From Fennellomyces sp. T-0311 (lineage: Eukaryota; Mucoromycota; Mucoromycetes; Mucorales; Lichtheimiaceae): a stretch of DNA of 64,000 nt. Shown here piece by piece: positions 37,456 to 49,290 of this stretch. The position numbers were made by a program, and so were the translations under genes. Position 1 is the stretch's first letter, and every line of letters starts with the position of its first letter. The DNA lies in assembly GCA_025266875.1 (NCBI GenBank), contig JALLLT010000001.1, positions 620,001 to 684,000 on the forward strand. Reading direction: 5' to 3'. The notes beneath the pieces were generated by a model. It did not search any database and was not told the origin of the DNA. It worked only from the letters and a program-made list of their open reading frames with translations.

Positions 37456-39502
37456 ATGGTAGGCGATTCCATTTCGTTTCCGATCCATACTCTCCATGTC
37501 AATCCAATGGAATGTGCGTTCACCCATGGCGACAAGACAATTGACAAACACAATCTCCCTGTAACGTCAATGGATATGACCCAGCAACTCGTGGCTCTGC
37601 TAGATAACCGTGCACATGCTCTGGGAGTGCAAGGAAAATTCGAAGCTGCTGTCAAGGTTGCCCAACAGATCATTGTCCATATGCCCACTCTATCCACAGG
37701 ATATATCCGTATAGCCAATCTGTACAGGATGCAAGGGATGCAACGACATGCAATCGATGCATATGCAGCAGGCTTACACTCGGTCTCTCCTGATGATCCA
37801 AGATACCTTCACCTGGGAGATGGCATGGCAGGCGCCAAGCAGCAAGCTGAAAAGCGAATAGACTTTGTCGGCTTGCTTCCTGTGGAAATAGTGGAAGATA
37901 TCGTCACGCTGCTGCCTACGGAATACAGACTGCGAAGCCTACAAGTATCCAAAACTTGGCGCAAGAAAGTACTAGAATGCGCCAGGGCGTGGAGAGAATG
38001 CAACGATTATGATGTTACAGATGCTAGTATGATCGCCCAAGTGGCCCCTCATGTTAAGCATTTGACAATTGGAACGGGAAATGAGCAAACATGGTCGGAT
38101 TACTTGATCAGCATTATGGAAGGGCACTTCACAAAGATCAGGTCCTTTCATTTAACAGGCAAGTATTGTCAAGTTCATGTGAAGGAGTTCTGATGGATGG
38201 ATATCATTAGTGAAAACAGTTAAATTCCTTCCAAGTAAAGAGAATATCGATTCAACGATGGTCGCATTATCACGAATGGACAGTACGCTCACAAAGCTCG
38301 AGCTTAACCTTGGTGGAACTCAGAATACACCGATAACACTGTCACACGTGCTACTCGCTTTTCCACGTCTGAAAAGCTTGATATACACTACAACAAGTCG
38401 CTTAGTGGAATCGATCGGGAACACTTCATTACTGGACGAAAACCACGAGCTAGTCGACATGGAACTGGATTCAAAATATATTGCTGGAAAGGATATCTTG
38501 CCGCTGTTACAAAAATGTCGGCATATGCGGCGCTTATTACTGAACGGCTGTAACACCACTGTCCTGCACGCGGTTGATATGAGCTGTCCAGCGCTAGAAA
38601 TTCTGGGCTACAATACGAGGGGTAATCATGTCCCAGAGCTTACACAACCCACCAGGCAAAGAACTACTTTTGGCTTACGGGAATTTTACACGAAGAACGG
38701 TAGCGATCCGGAATTTGCAGCGATTATTCTGCCGCTGATACGAAAGAACATGGCGACACTCAAGACAGTTTACATGAATATTTCGGCCTGGGGGTTACAT
38801 GAACTAAGTTCAATGTACGCGGATTTAAGGTTGGATAGTGTGGACAAGCTGACCTTCTGGGGAGATGATTCTGGGATTATCCAACCATTGATTCTGCGAT
38901 CGATTTCGTCCTGTACAACACTTTCACATCTGTCTGTGTCCGCATCGCACGATATACCCGGCCTCGTTGACGCCCTGACAGCCTTGCCTCGACTTGAATC
39001 CTTGGAGCTTTCGCATATATGGAGCTCAGTCGGTTGCACGTACTTGGTCCGCCTATTTGATGCCTACGCGGAGGATACTCGCAACATTCGACCGTTCCGA
39101 ACCATCAGCCTTGGATACTGTTATGTTGTCACAGACGCAGTGCTTGCAGCTCTTTCCAAAATAAGATCCCTGGAGAACATCACCTTATCGAACTTGCGAA
39201 ACGTTTCTACACGGGGTATTGATGCATTTATGAATGAGCTAAGCAACACTGGTACAGCAAACATCAGTCTTATTGAGATGGATTCTATCATGGACGATCA
39301 GCTCATCGCTCTCGGGAAAATGGAACGGTTGAGGAGTATTAACCTGGATGAACTGAAGAATGTAACGGATTATGGCATTACTGAAGTGGTTAACGAAGCA
39401 CAGGTGCTACGCAAACTGACTTTGACAAGATGCAATTCAGTTACCCTGAGAGCTATCGCACATGCAAAGCAGAAAATTAAAGCAGTTGTTGTAAATGAAT
39501 AA
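37456..39502 (+). CDS. TPR / F-box / leucine-rich repeat protein, Dia2/Pof3 architecture
   Basis: Substrate receptor of an SCF ubiquitin ligase by architecture. Two exons give 664 residues. Residues about 38-115 form two or three TPRs (RAHALGVQGKFEAAVKVAQQ, IRIANLYRMQGMQRHAIDAY). Residues about 135-175 are an F-box: VGLLPVEIVEDIVTLLPTE, then LRSLQVSKTWRKKVLE. The remainder is an irregular leucine-rich repeat solenoid (for example LTKLELNLGG, LRKLTLTRCNSVT). TPR-F-box-LRR order is that of budding yeast Dia2 and fission yeast Pof3, which act at replisomes and in genome stability; orthology is not proven, since early fungi have many F-box/LRR proteins. The start at 37456 has a good context (AACCATGG). 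The only intron, 38159-38210, uses a GC donor (ACAG|GCAAGT); no GT alternative keeps the frame. Confidence 0.8.
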
Positions 39503-42500
39503 TCAATTAAAGTGCCATCCACGCCAAAGAGCATCACCATCCATCACATTAATGATTCACAAGCAATGTTACGTGTAGTTGTACTACGTCATTAAAAGCG
39601 TCGCCTGCTATTACGCTGAAGTATGGCAAGTTTTTTGTGTGTCTGCGGCTGCTGCTCCATGGAATTTTCAGATCTGTATATTTCATACGCATCAAATTTT
39701 ATAGAAAGCCTGCGATCCAACCATCCACCATCTCATACGCACTGCTTTAGTATGCCAGTGTCAAAGCCAGTTGACAACGCGGATGTGTGTAACCGTCAAG
39801 CCTGCTTTTGTAGGGTTTCACAGCGTCAACCCTGGACTGGCTTTAATTGCTGTGCTCGGAGGTGAAATGCAGCCAAAATTCAGTAGCCTGGGGTGCTAAA
39901 AAGGGAAATGGAGTGAATAATTGAAGGCAAACCAATTACAAAGCTGAAAGTCAATGACTGTGGACAGAAAACGAGCGCGGTCTTACAGCTTTGACCAGGT
40001 GTAAAAACCGGTTCATCGATTATATCTCCCTACTATGTTAGTATGTTTTACAGATAATTTGAAGGCATACTTGTCAGTGGTATTGAGTGATAGGACCGGC
40101 GGCAGCGGAAAATTTTCCTTAGGGAAGAAACGCTTTTGTGCTTTTTTGCATATATGCGACGTAGAACAAAAACATACCGGGTAAAAGCACTTTAAACTTA
40201 CGAACGCGATATTCCAAGCCACAGGCGTAATGAAACCCTTAATTTTGCAGCAAAATCTCTTTGGGATCAAGTTATCATAAAGGTAAGTCATCATGTTGTA
40301 GACCCAGGACGATATTTTTCAGAGCTCATGAACTTTTTAATATGGTTGTGCCAAATTGCAGTGAGTGCAAAGAATTGTTAAACAGATATGTCAACTTTTG
40401 AAGCGGGCATACCAACTTTGAAAAGGAGGGTCAAAGCTTGAACGAGGTACATATACGAAACATTTTGAGATACTGAACTTTTCAATGAGTATCTATTGTA
40501 AAACTCGACGTGTGTCATCCCATTTCTGCCTGAAAAATATGTACATGTTATACGCGTAAATCTAAAATACAGAACATATTACTCTTATGTTCCAAACTTT
40601 ACATCTCCTGCTTTGATCCTGGCGTTAAAGAAGAGCTCGAAACGTAGGGTATCTGGTATTATGCGCATGTATTCCTTGATGCGTAAATATAATTTTGTCT
40701 AATGCTAAGCAATCACAGCGGTATATGGCTTACATACTACGTTAAGTACATGGAATTGTAGTACATATATTGCGTGGCTGCAAAAAATATTAGAACCCTG
40801 CAAATGGATGTCGCATGATAGGGTATTCGTAGTGAAACAATGCTGATATAAGTTTTTCTGGAACACAATATGCATAGATACAACCATTCTCTCCCAAATT
40901 GCGTGACGGAACCACAAAATCGGTTGCAAAACAAAGCTGCGTAATGACGTTACTTTACCCAAAAATTCTAGCTACGAATGAATCACACAAATAGAGACTG
41001 ACGCAAGCGATAGGCACGTTCTAGTATTTGTACTTTAGTGAAATGATAGATCAGTTTCCGACAGATAGTAAAAAAGTGCTGTATTTTTCTCTGTCAAATT
41101 CGCTCACGCACTTCTTTTATATCAACAGAAGCAAAAAAGTGTCTAAGATATCCATCAACCAGCAGACATACCCTTTTGTATCGGTCAAATATTAGAACGC
41201 AGTTCTATAGCCATAGTATAGAATTCATTGTCATTCTAAAATATGTCCAGTATATAGTCAAAATGCAAAACATATCACTTACACACAGCGGAAGGCTATC
41301 TGCATGAAATGTGATCTCAGCTTTCTGGTACGATAATTGCATTGCAAATAAAGATCTTTTGAGTAAAATAACTATATTAAATGCATATATTCTATCTTTA
41401 TTGATTGCGGTATACGCTGGTGGAATAGACTCTCATTTCATCTGGTCGAAATTATTCTTCCGGCAGGTCAACAGGAGTAAAAATTAAAACTTATTGATGT
41501 CAAACCGCAGCATCTCCTAAAAAACAACTTATAAGGGATGCATCTATCCTACATAGTGTAGCTACTATATGGGAGTATGTAGTCGGGTAACAGATTAATC
41601 AAAGTTAAAATCCGAACGCTCCATATTTGCTTAATTGGCCAGGGACATACCCGTTCCTGTTGTGACGCTAAACTACACTTGGTAATGATTCCCAAAAGTG
41701 CTACTACAACAAAATAAACATGGAATTGTTGACACTTTGACGTTGATAAATGGTCACATTTTTGCATTACATTCAAGCATGTTATATCTTCCCGGAAAAT
41801 TAATGGTACACACGCTTACATACATGTAATGAGGCTGGATATAAAATCTGGAAAGATATCCATAACTGCGGGAAAGGAAGAAAATGGTTTCAGCGGTTTT
41901 GGGGGTGTAAGGGTTAGGAGTTCGTAGGATTATGCTCATTTAATGATTTTCGCTGCCAATATTGATGCTTATGTAGCGAAGGAGGGACAGGAATATCGGT
42001 TTACAATAACCAGCTTTGACATTTCATTTCTCGTCGACCATATTTACAACTTTTTAACTGTTCACGGAAAATTCTCAAATATTTTTTCTTGATGTAAATT
42101 TTTATCGGCTTTTTCATAGCAAGTAAACTCTTAAACCTCATACCTCTGTCAACTAAATTTGTAAGCATATTAGGATAAAGGCACATTGACAACATGAATA
42201 TATAATGCGGTGGTTTTCTTGCGCAAAGTATGTACTTATAGGTGCCTTTTCAAGGCTCTCAAGCCTATTTCTGACCATTATCAGAGTACAGCTTTATCGA
42301 TGCACGAACGAGTATAAGTTTTATTTGATTACTCTACTTTCTGTTACGCATTTTTTTGACAATAACAGTACATAGATTCAGGACACAATGGTTATGTATA
42401 AAGTAACGTCACTTCGAGCAACGTGAATGAATTAACTGGCTTGTTATCTATTCTAGTTTTTTGTATAACGCTATTAAACCAGGATTTGTTATTATTGTCA

Positions 42501-43159
42501 GGGACAATTTGGTATTGATCATACTATAGAAACGTGCATTTGTATTGATAAAACTGTAGGTACCGTATTACGTTGGTCTTTTCATGTATTAGTCTTCTAA
42601 TAACTGTACTGGTAAAGCACATTTGCTAGTCTCTACATATGTACGTATAGTTGCGCAATTATCAAATGCTACATTGTTGCTATTCAGACTCTGCCATTCT
42701 AAAACTGTGGTGCTATGTCACGAGAATCCTGTGGGTTGCATCACGCTATCTAAGGTCTGGGATGATTTTACTTTATGTCCTACGTACCAGATATGTACGT
42801 AGTTCAGACAACTGAAGCCAGTGGTAACCGAGTATGCCTATGCATAGAACGCCGATCGGGCATAGCCGCTCGAAAGTACCTCACTGCTGAACATGATTGT
42901 TACTGTCACTGTTGATGATCCCTGCCGACAATCGTATAGGTACTTTCGGTACGGACGGAACGATTATTTGCTGCGCATGAATGGCACCCACAGGCCTGTG
43001 TCACCACACTCCTGGGGTCCCCCAACTTTTAGCATGTTCAAACACGATTCACTGTATAAGGATAGAACCCTTAGATTGTGACGTAGGATGCAAAAAGGTA
43101 TATTAAGTTTCGCTGCAGTTTGCTTTCTTGTTCCGTAGGTTACTTCTCAATCCCTTAGC
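39503..43159. other. Gene-free AT-rich spacer
   Basis: About 3.6 kb between the F-box gene and eRF1. Open frames are short and unrelated to known families. The final part is the eRF1 promoter or 5' UTR. I see no repeats with clear boundaries. Confidence 0.5.
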
Positions 43160-44683
43160 ATGACGCAAGAATCGAACTCTGCAGAACACAATATTGAGAT
43201 TTGGAAGATTAAGCGTCTCATCAAAGGCCTGGAGGCCGCTCGAGGGTAAAGCAGAAAAGCCTCCCGACAAGTTTTCTTGCTAACTTGATCGATTCGATTA
43301 GCAATGGCACTTCCATGATTTCGCTTATTATTCGTAAGTGGCCCGTTCCAAGGGGCAGTTTTGCAGAAAATACTGACATAATTTTTAGCCCCCAACTACC
43401 AGCTGTCTCGTATGACAAGGATGCTGACCGATGAATTTGGTACGGCATCCAATATCAAGTCGCGTGTGAACCGCCTTTCTGTGCTGAGTGCCATCACTTC
43501 CACGCAACAACGTCTCAAGTTGTACAACAAAGGTAAGAAAGCGGGGGCTCTTTTTCATCGTTCAGCAACTGAGTTCTTTTTCTTAACCCAGTACCGAAGA
43601 ATGGGCTCGTTCTGTACTGCGGCACGGTGGTGACCGACGAGGGCAAGGAGAAAAAGGTCAACATTAGCTTTGAACCACACAAGCCCATCAATTCCAGCCT
43701 GTACCTCTGTGATAACAAATTCCATACCGAGGCGCTCCAGGAACTGTTGGAGGACGATGCCAAATTTGGATTTATTGTCATGGACGGCAACGGCAGTCTG
43801 TTCGGTACCTTGTCAGGCAACACGCGGGACGTTATTCACAAGTTGCAAGTCGACTTGCCCAAGAAGCATGGACGCGGTGGTCAGTCTGCGCTGCGTTTCT
43901 CGCGTTTGCGTGAGGAGAAGCGGCGTAACTATGTACGCAAAGTGGCAGAGCTTGCGGTCTCCTTTTTCATTACAAACGACAAGGTCAATGTAGCAGGCCT
44001 CGTTTTGGCGGGCTCGGCCGACTTTAAGACCGAATTGAGTCAGTCTGACATGTTTGATCCGCGCTTGGCAAACAAGGTGCTGCGGGTGGTTGACGTTTCT
44101 TATGGTGGCGAAAACGGCTTCAATCAGGCAATTGAACTGTCGGCCGAATCCCTGTCCAACGTCAAGTTTGTTCAGGAGAAGAAACTGATTCAGCATTACT
44201 TTGATGAAATCTCCCAGGATACCGGCAAATATTGCTATGGCATCGATGATACTCTCAAGGCACTCGAAATGGGCGCAGTCGACCGGTTGATTGTCTGGGA
44301 AAATCTAGACTTGGTGCGCTGCACACTGCGTGACGAGGAGCAAGTCGAACAGGTGATGCACGTCAGCAAAGATCAGGAGCGGGACCATTCCATATTCAAG
44401 CAAAAGGACGGTGGTGACCTCGAACTGGTGGACTCGATGCCCCTTTTGGAGTGGTTTACCGAGTCGTATAAGGACTACGGCGCAACACTTGAATTCGTCA
44501 CCAATCGCTCGCAGGAGGGCGCTCAGTTTGTGAAAGGATTTGGTGGCATTGGCGGTCTTCTGCGCTACAAGGTAACCTTACATTCTTCTCTTTCACGAAG
44601 CGATCAACTCACCTGGTTATCGAACCAAGGTTAACTTTGAACAACTGATGTATGACTCTGACGACGAGTTCTTTTCCGATTGA
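43160..44683 (+). CDS. SUP45: Eukaryotic peptide chain release factor subunit 1 (eRF1)
   Basis: Recognises all three stop codons and triggers peptide release with eRF3. Five exons give about 431 residues. Domain 1 carries TASNIKS (the NIKS stop-decoding motif) and [10 protein letters not shown] (YxCxxxF). Domain 2 has the catalytic GGQ in [14 protein letters not shown]. Domain 3 has [19 protein letters not shown], then the mini-domain region (with a less conserved stretch around [19 protein letters not shown]), [27 protein letters not shown], and the acidic end DSDDEFFSD used in eRF3 binding. The first two introns sit at ARG|NGT and ISLII|PPN, and both restore the conserved [12 protein letters not shown] block. 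NIKS and GGQ are intact, so the standard genetic code is expected; TAA, TAG and TGA all end genes in this window. Confidence 0.96.
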
Positions 44684-45138
44684 ATTTTGTTTCCAATGTC
44701 CAGAGTTGCGGGTGGGTCGAAGCGGCAGCGCCACGGAGAAGAAGGCGGGTGTCGCCTGTTGGCTGCATTCAGCGGTACATCAGTTGCCGCAGATCATTGC
44801 CATAAAACAGCAGACCTTATTGGACTCACTTTGGACATTGGAAAAACAACACCCAAGTCGGCGGATGATTCAAGAGCTCTATACAACAACCCGCTTGAAT
44901 CCTGTCGCACATCAGGCTGGAACCTTGATCCAGCTAGATGTTATCCTCTTTACGCTACATCGTAAACAAATTATGACTACAATGCTGGGTAAGTCGCCGA
45001 TGATGGCCCGTCCCTGTTTTTTCTGATAAACTAAACTCGTTTACAGTCGTGCACCGCTGCTTTCCTGCTAGGTAGCCTCTTTCGTGAACCTTCTCTTTCT
45101 CTTCTTCTCTTTATACTTTTGAAGCTATTATATCAAAC
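44684..45138. other. Spacer eRF1 / VPS34 with an unassigned open frame
   Basis: About 450 bp between tandem genes. A plus-strand frame from 44652 (overlapping the eRF1 end in another frame) is open to 45026 and has protein-like composition in its second half (for example LLDSLWTLEKQHPSRRMIQ). A GTAAGT donor near 44990 and an acceptor near 45046 could add a short last exon ending in CFPAR. No start codon with convincing context and no family match were found, so it is not called as a gene. Confidence 0.35.
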
Positions 45139-48100
45139 ATGATTGATAAACCTCCTGAACTCGAATATCTGCAGAAATTGTGCGCTAAATACGTGAGTCG
45201 TCGGGCTTATTTCACTGCTGCATTTCACACAAGCGATGGATTTCTCATACTGTTTGAGCAAGGACGTAGACTTGTCCGTGTCCATTCGAATGTAGGTTGA
45301 CCACAATCTATCGTGCCAAGCCTTGTGAAATACTCTATAGTTAATGCAGTTTCTCATCAGTGCCACTCTTGAAGGATCGCTCGATCGAAAGTTATGGACC
45401 AATGAACATCAATCAAGCATCGCCGAAAGGTGAACGCACTGCCTTTGTTCATGGCTCAAACTAATGTTGATAAATCAACCAGTACGAATTCCGACTATTA
45501 TGTTACGGTCCAACTGTATGGGGACAACAAACCGTTGACGGTACCTGTGCGTACTAGCTACAAAGCCTTTACAAACCATCATACGTAACGTGACCCTGTT
45601 TTCTTGTGTGCTAATCCGATTATTCATATTGCATGCATATAGCTGGAACGAATGGTTGACGTTGCCCATCAAGTATCGCGATCTGCCAGCATCAGCACAA
45701 TGCGCTATCACTGTCTGGGATATTGTTGAGCCGCGCAAACCTGTTCCTGTCGGTGGCACAACGCTGCAATTGTTTGGTAAACATCTGTAAGTTATCCATG
45801 ATGGTTTCCACGGAGAAATGTCTGACAATGTGTCGGGCCAGCACGTTGCGCAAGGGAAAGCAGAAGCTGCACATTTGGCCAGGAAGGGAAGCGGATGGAC
45901 GAGTAAATACAACGACGCCAAGTCGAGTAAAGAGGGATGACGATATGGAAAAGCTGGAAAAAGTAGGTAGATCAGAGCGTAAACCATACAGTGATAGCTA
46001 AAGCGTCTAAATAGCTTGTGAAGCGGTACGATTGCGGGGATATCCGGCCAGTAGAGTGGTTGGATACACTGACATTTCGAAGGATCGAACAAATTCATGC
46101 CGTAAGTTTGTTGTATCCGCTTCGTTTGCCCAAGCTCTAATGCTTCGTTACATAGAAAGCAGCGGAGAAAGCTACCGATATGGCACTCTATGTCGACCTT
46201 CCCAAGTTTGATTTCCCTGTTGTCTTTGGAGAAAACGTAAATCGAAGACACTGAATGCTAAATTTGATGCTGACTTCGGATTAGGAATATGCCCTTCCAA
46301 GTGTGACAACACCGCTATCAAAGACACAGCAACCAACAAGTCAAACGAATGCTGATATTGCCAATGCAATGAACCAGCCCATGTACGGTGAGCTGTCCGA
46401 TCCACTTCGGTCACGCGATACCCATTCAACCGATAACCCGCAAAACTACTCGCTTGTCCTGGATCTTGATATTGTTCGAGATAACCCTGTCGAAGCCAAA
46501 CATCGTCGTCTGGTCCGCAGTCATAGAAACGGACCGCTGGATCGTGACCTGAAGCCGAATCCAAAGATTCGTGATGAACTCAATGTAAGCATGATAGCAT
46601 CTAGTGGAATGATAGTCGATATAACAAGTCATTCATAGAATATCATGTCTTATCCACCAACACAAACCCTAACGACGGAAGAGAAAGATCTTGTGTGGAA
46701 GTTCCGGTTCTATCTCACACGAGACAAAAGGGTATGTGCACACAGAATTGGGATGAATCAATATATAGCTTATCTAAAGCTTTTCGGAAGGCACTTACCA
46801 AATTTCTCAAATGTGTTGTCTGGACCGATCCAACTGAAGTTCGACAAGCCGTTGATTTATTGCCACTTTGGGTGGATATTGACGTTGATGATGCGCTGGA
46901 ATTACTCGGCAAAGAGTTTGGTAATCGCGCTGTCCGATCTTACGCTGTCAACCAGCTCCGAAAGGCAGACGACGATGTAAGCGCGATATTTGCATACCAT
47001 GAAGACGATTGGCTCAACGTACCTTAGGATCTGCAACTCTATTTACTGCAACTTGTCCAAGCCATCAAATTCGAACATATTGTCGAAAAGGGAAACCAAA
47101 CTTACGATTCCTCCTTGGTAGACTTTTTGATTGACCGTGCTATCCGCAACCCAATCTTGGGTAATTACTTCCATTGGTATTTGATGGTGGAATGTGAGGA
47201 TAAGTTGGTTGGTAAAATGTACGCAAAGGTTGCTTACCATTATTTCAAAGCAATTCTTGAGGTATTAGTGATCTGCATTTGTCTTTTTGGATCTAGTATA
47301 TATAATTTGATGTAATATAGGTACCCCAGGGCCATAAACGGCGTGATATTTTGCGGCAGCAAGGCGAGCTGATCCAGACCTTGTCCAAGCTATCTCAAGA
47401 AATTCGTGTCATGAAAGATGTCCGTGCAAAAAAGGTAAAAAAAAAATAACATCAATGTTACGTTTGCACAGCGTGTATTCAAACTGCTGATCAGGTCGAT
47501 AAACTGCGAGCCATACTATCAGATCACAAAGGGATGTTGGCCAATATACCCGATCTTCCGTTGCCATTGGATCCGACCAAAGTCGTATGCGGGATGGTCC
47601 CAGGTAACGCATTGCAACAGTGAATATAGTGAAACGTAGAGCTAAAGATACTATGTAGCGAAATCCAGCATATTCAACAGCAACTTGCAACCATTGCGAC
47701 TCACATTTATGTGCCAGGACAATTCAGAATACACGGTAAAAAGGAGCCCTCAGTTCCACCACACTTCATCTTACGATGTTACTTTAGGTGATCTTCAAAA
47801 CGGGTGACGATCTGCGACAAGACCAGCTGGTGATCCAGATCATTACACTTATGGACCAACTTTTGCGCAAAGAGAATTTGGATCTTAAGCTCACGCCGTA
47901 CAAGGTTCTTGCCACCGGACCAGAACATGGTCTTGTGCAGTTTGTCGAGTCAAAGCCGCTTGCTGCCGTCTTGAATGAGCATCAAAACAGTATACTCGAA
48001 TATCTGAAGCAGACTCATCCTGACAACGGACCGGATAATGTATACGGCGTGGATCCCCAGGTTATGGAAACATATATTCGAAGTTGTGGTAAGTCTGTCA

Positions 48101-48667
48101 TATCGTGCAGCAAAGCGATCATTTTTCTAACTATTGTTTTTAAAAGCTGGCTACTGTGTGATTACTTACCTGCTAGGTGTCGGCGACCGACATTTAGACA
48201 ATCTACTGCTCTCTCCAGATGGTAAGCGTCTATTTTTTCGATAAGCGTCCGTTAACACGTCTTTAGGCAACCTATTTCACGTTGACTTTGGATTCATCCT
48301 AGGCCGTGATCCAAAGCCGTTCCCGCCTCCCATGAAACTATGCAAAGAAATGATTGAAGCCATGGGTGGCGCCAACTCACGACACTATACCAAGTTCAGA
48401 CAATACTGTTATACCGCATTCACCACCCTCCGACGCAACGCCAACCTTATCCTCAATCTGTTTGCTCTGATGGTCGATGCCAACGTGCCTGATATCAAAA
48501 TCGAACCTGACAAGGCTGTCATCAAGGTACAGGAGAAGTTCCGATTGGACTTGTCAGAAGAAGCTGCTATCGCGTACTTCCAAAGCCTTATTTCGGAAAG
48601 TGTCAATGCACTTTTCCCTCAGATCATGGAGACGGTGCATAAGTGGGCTCAGTACTGGAGAAGCTAA
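45139..48667 (+). CDS. VPS34: Phosphatidylinositol 3-kinase Vps34 (class III)
   Basis: Makes PI3P on endosomes and autophagic membranes in complexes with Vps15 and Vps30/Beclin. Many short exons join into about 860 residues. N-terminal C2 domain: [75 protein letters not shown]. The helical (PIK) domain includes [20 protein letters not shown] and [14 protein letters not shown]. Kinase domain: [37 protein letters not shown], the catalytic loop [13 protein letters not shown], the metal-binding [20 protein letters not shown], and the C-terminal helix ending in [12 protein letters not shown]. The exon starting [10 protein letters not shown] is the least certain part, since fungal Vps34 N-termini vary. 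The intron before VIFKTGDD removes 'GTAAAAAGG...TTTAG', and splicing there restores the EYTVIFK block. Confidence 0.93.
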
Positions 48668-48950
48668 TAAATATCTGGTGGAGTTGGTCGACACATGTGA
48701 AAAGGTCTCAAGAATTGCAAATAGCATTAGTCTGTAAGGGTTTTAGTATTGTTGATCAGGATGGCTATGATCCTGTCAAAGCCAATTCTGTATAGTGAGC
48801 CCTGTACGTACCTTTCGGGAGTGCATCGATGACCTCAGCAAGATCGGCTCTCGACTGGGCGAAAAGGTGCTGGCGTGCAGAAGGAAAAAGAGAAGCAGTT
48901 GCACGTATCGTTGGCTCCTGTATATGTAGTGCGGGATGAGACAGTTACCT
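48668..48950 (+). pseudogene. Decayed coding fragment downstream of VPS34
   Basis: Right after the VPS34 stop, the plus strand reads like the remains of one protein end: [19 protein letters not shown] in one frame, then DGYDPVKANSV, PVRTFRECIDDLSKIGSRLG and, after a one-base frame change, EKQLHVSLAPVYVVRDETV followed by a stop. The segments need at least two frame changes and one has a stop before the next begins. No start codon is present. I do not recognise the family. A decayed duplicate is the simplest reading; short unusual introns are an alternative. Confidence 0.35.
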
Positions 48951-49290
48951 AGCTGAGAGAAGCGGCCTGTGTAATTGGGATTTGCTGTTGTTTATCCGCG
49001 GTGTCACGTTAATTTGATGGAATGCGCACACGCCTTCTTCTGGGGAAGTGCGAGATTTGCATATGATTAAAACTCGATTTGACATATCCAGAAAGTTAGG
49101 ATCGTCGTGCGCAAATGCTAGGAAAAGAGAACGACAGCGCGTGTCAGCTTTCCAAATCAAAAGTTAACAGGTGCGGTGTGGCAACGCTATGAATGTTGGG
49201 CTGTTACACGAACTTTCACATTACAGCTTTGAGAATAATGGCACCAACCTGGTGTTTCTTTCTCTCCCTTCCTTTTTCCAAGTTTCTCAC
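48951..49290. other. 5' flank of dysferlin-domain gene A
   Basis: Promoter side of the next gene; ends with a pyrimidine-rich leader (TCTCTCCCTTCCTTTTTCC) directly before the chosen ATG. Nothing else is seen. Confidence 0.45.
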
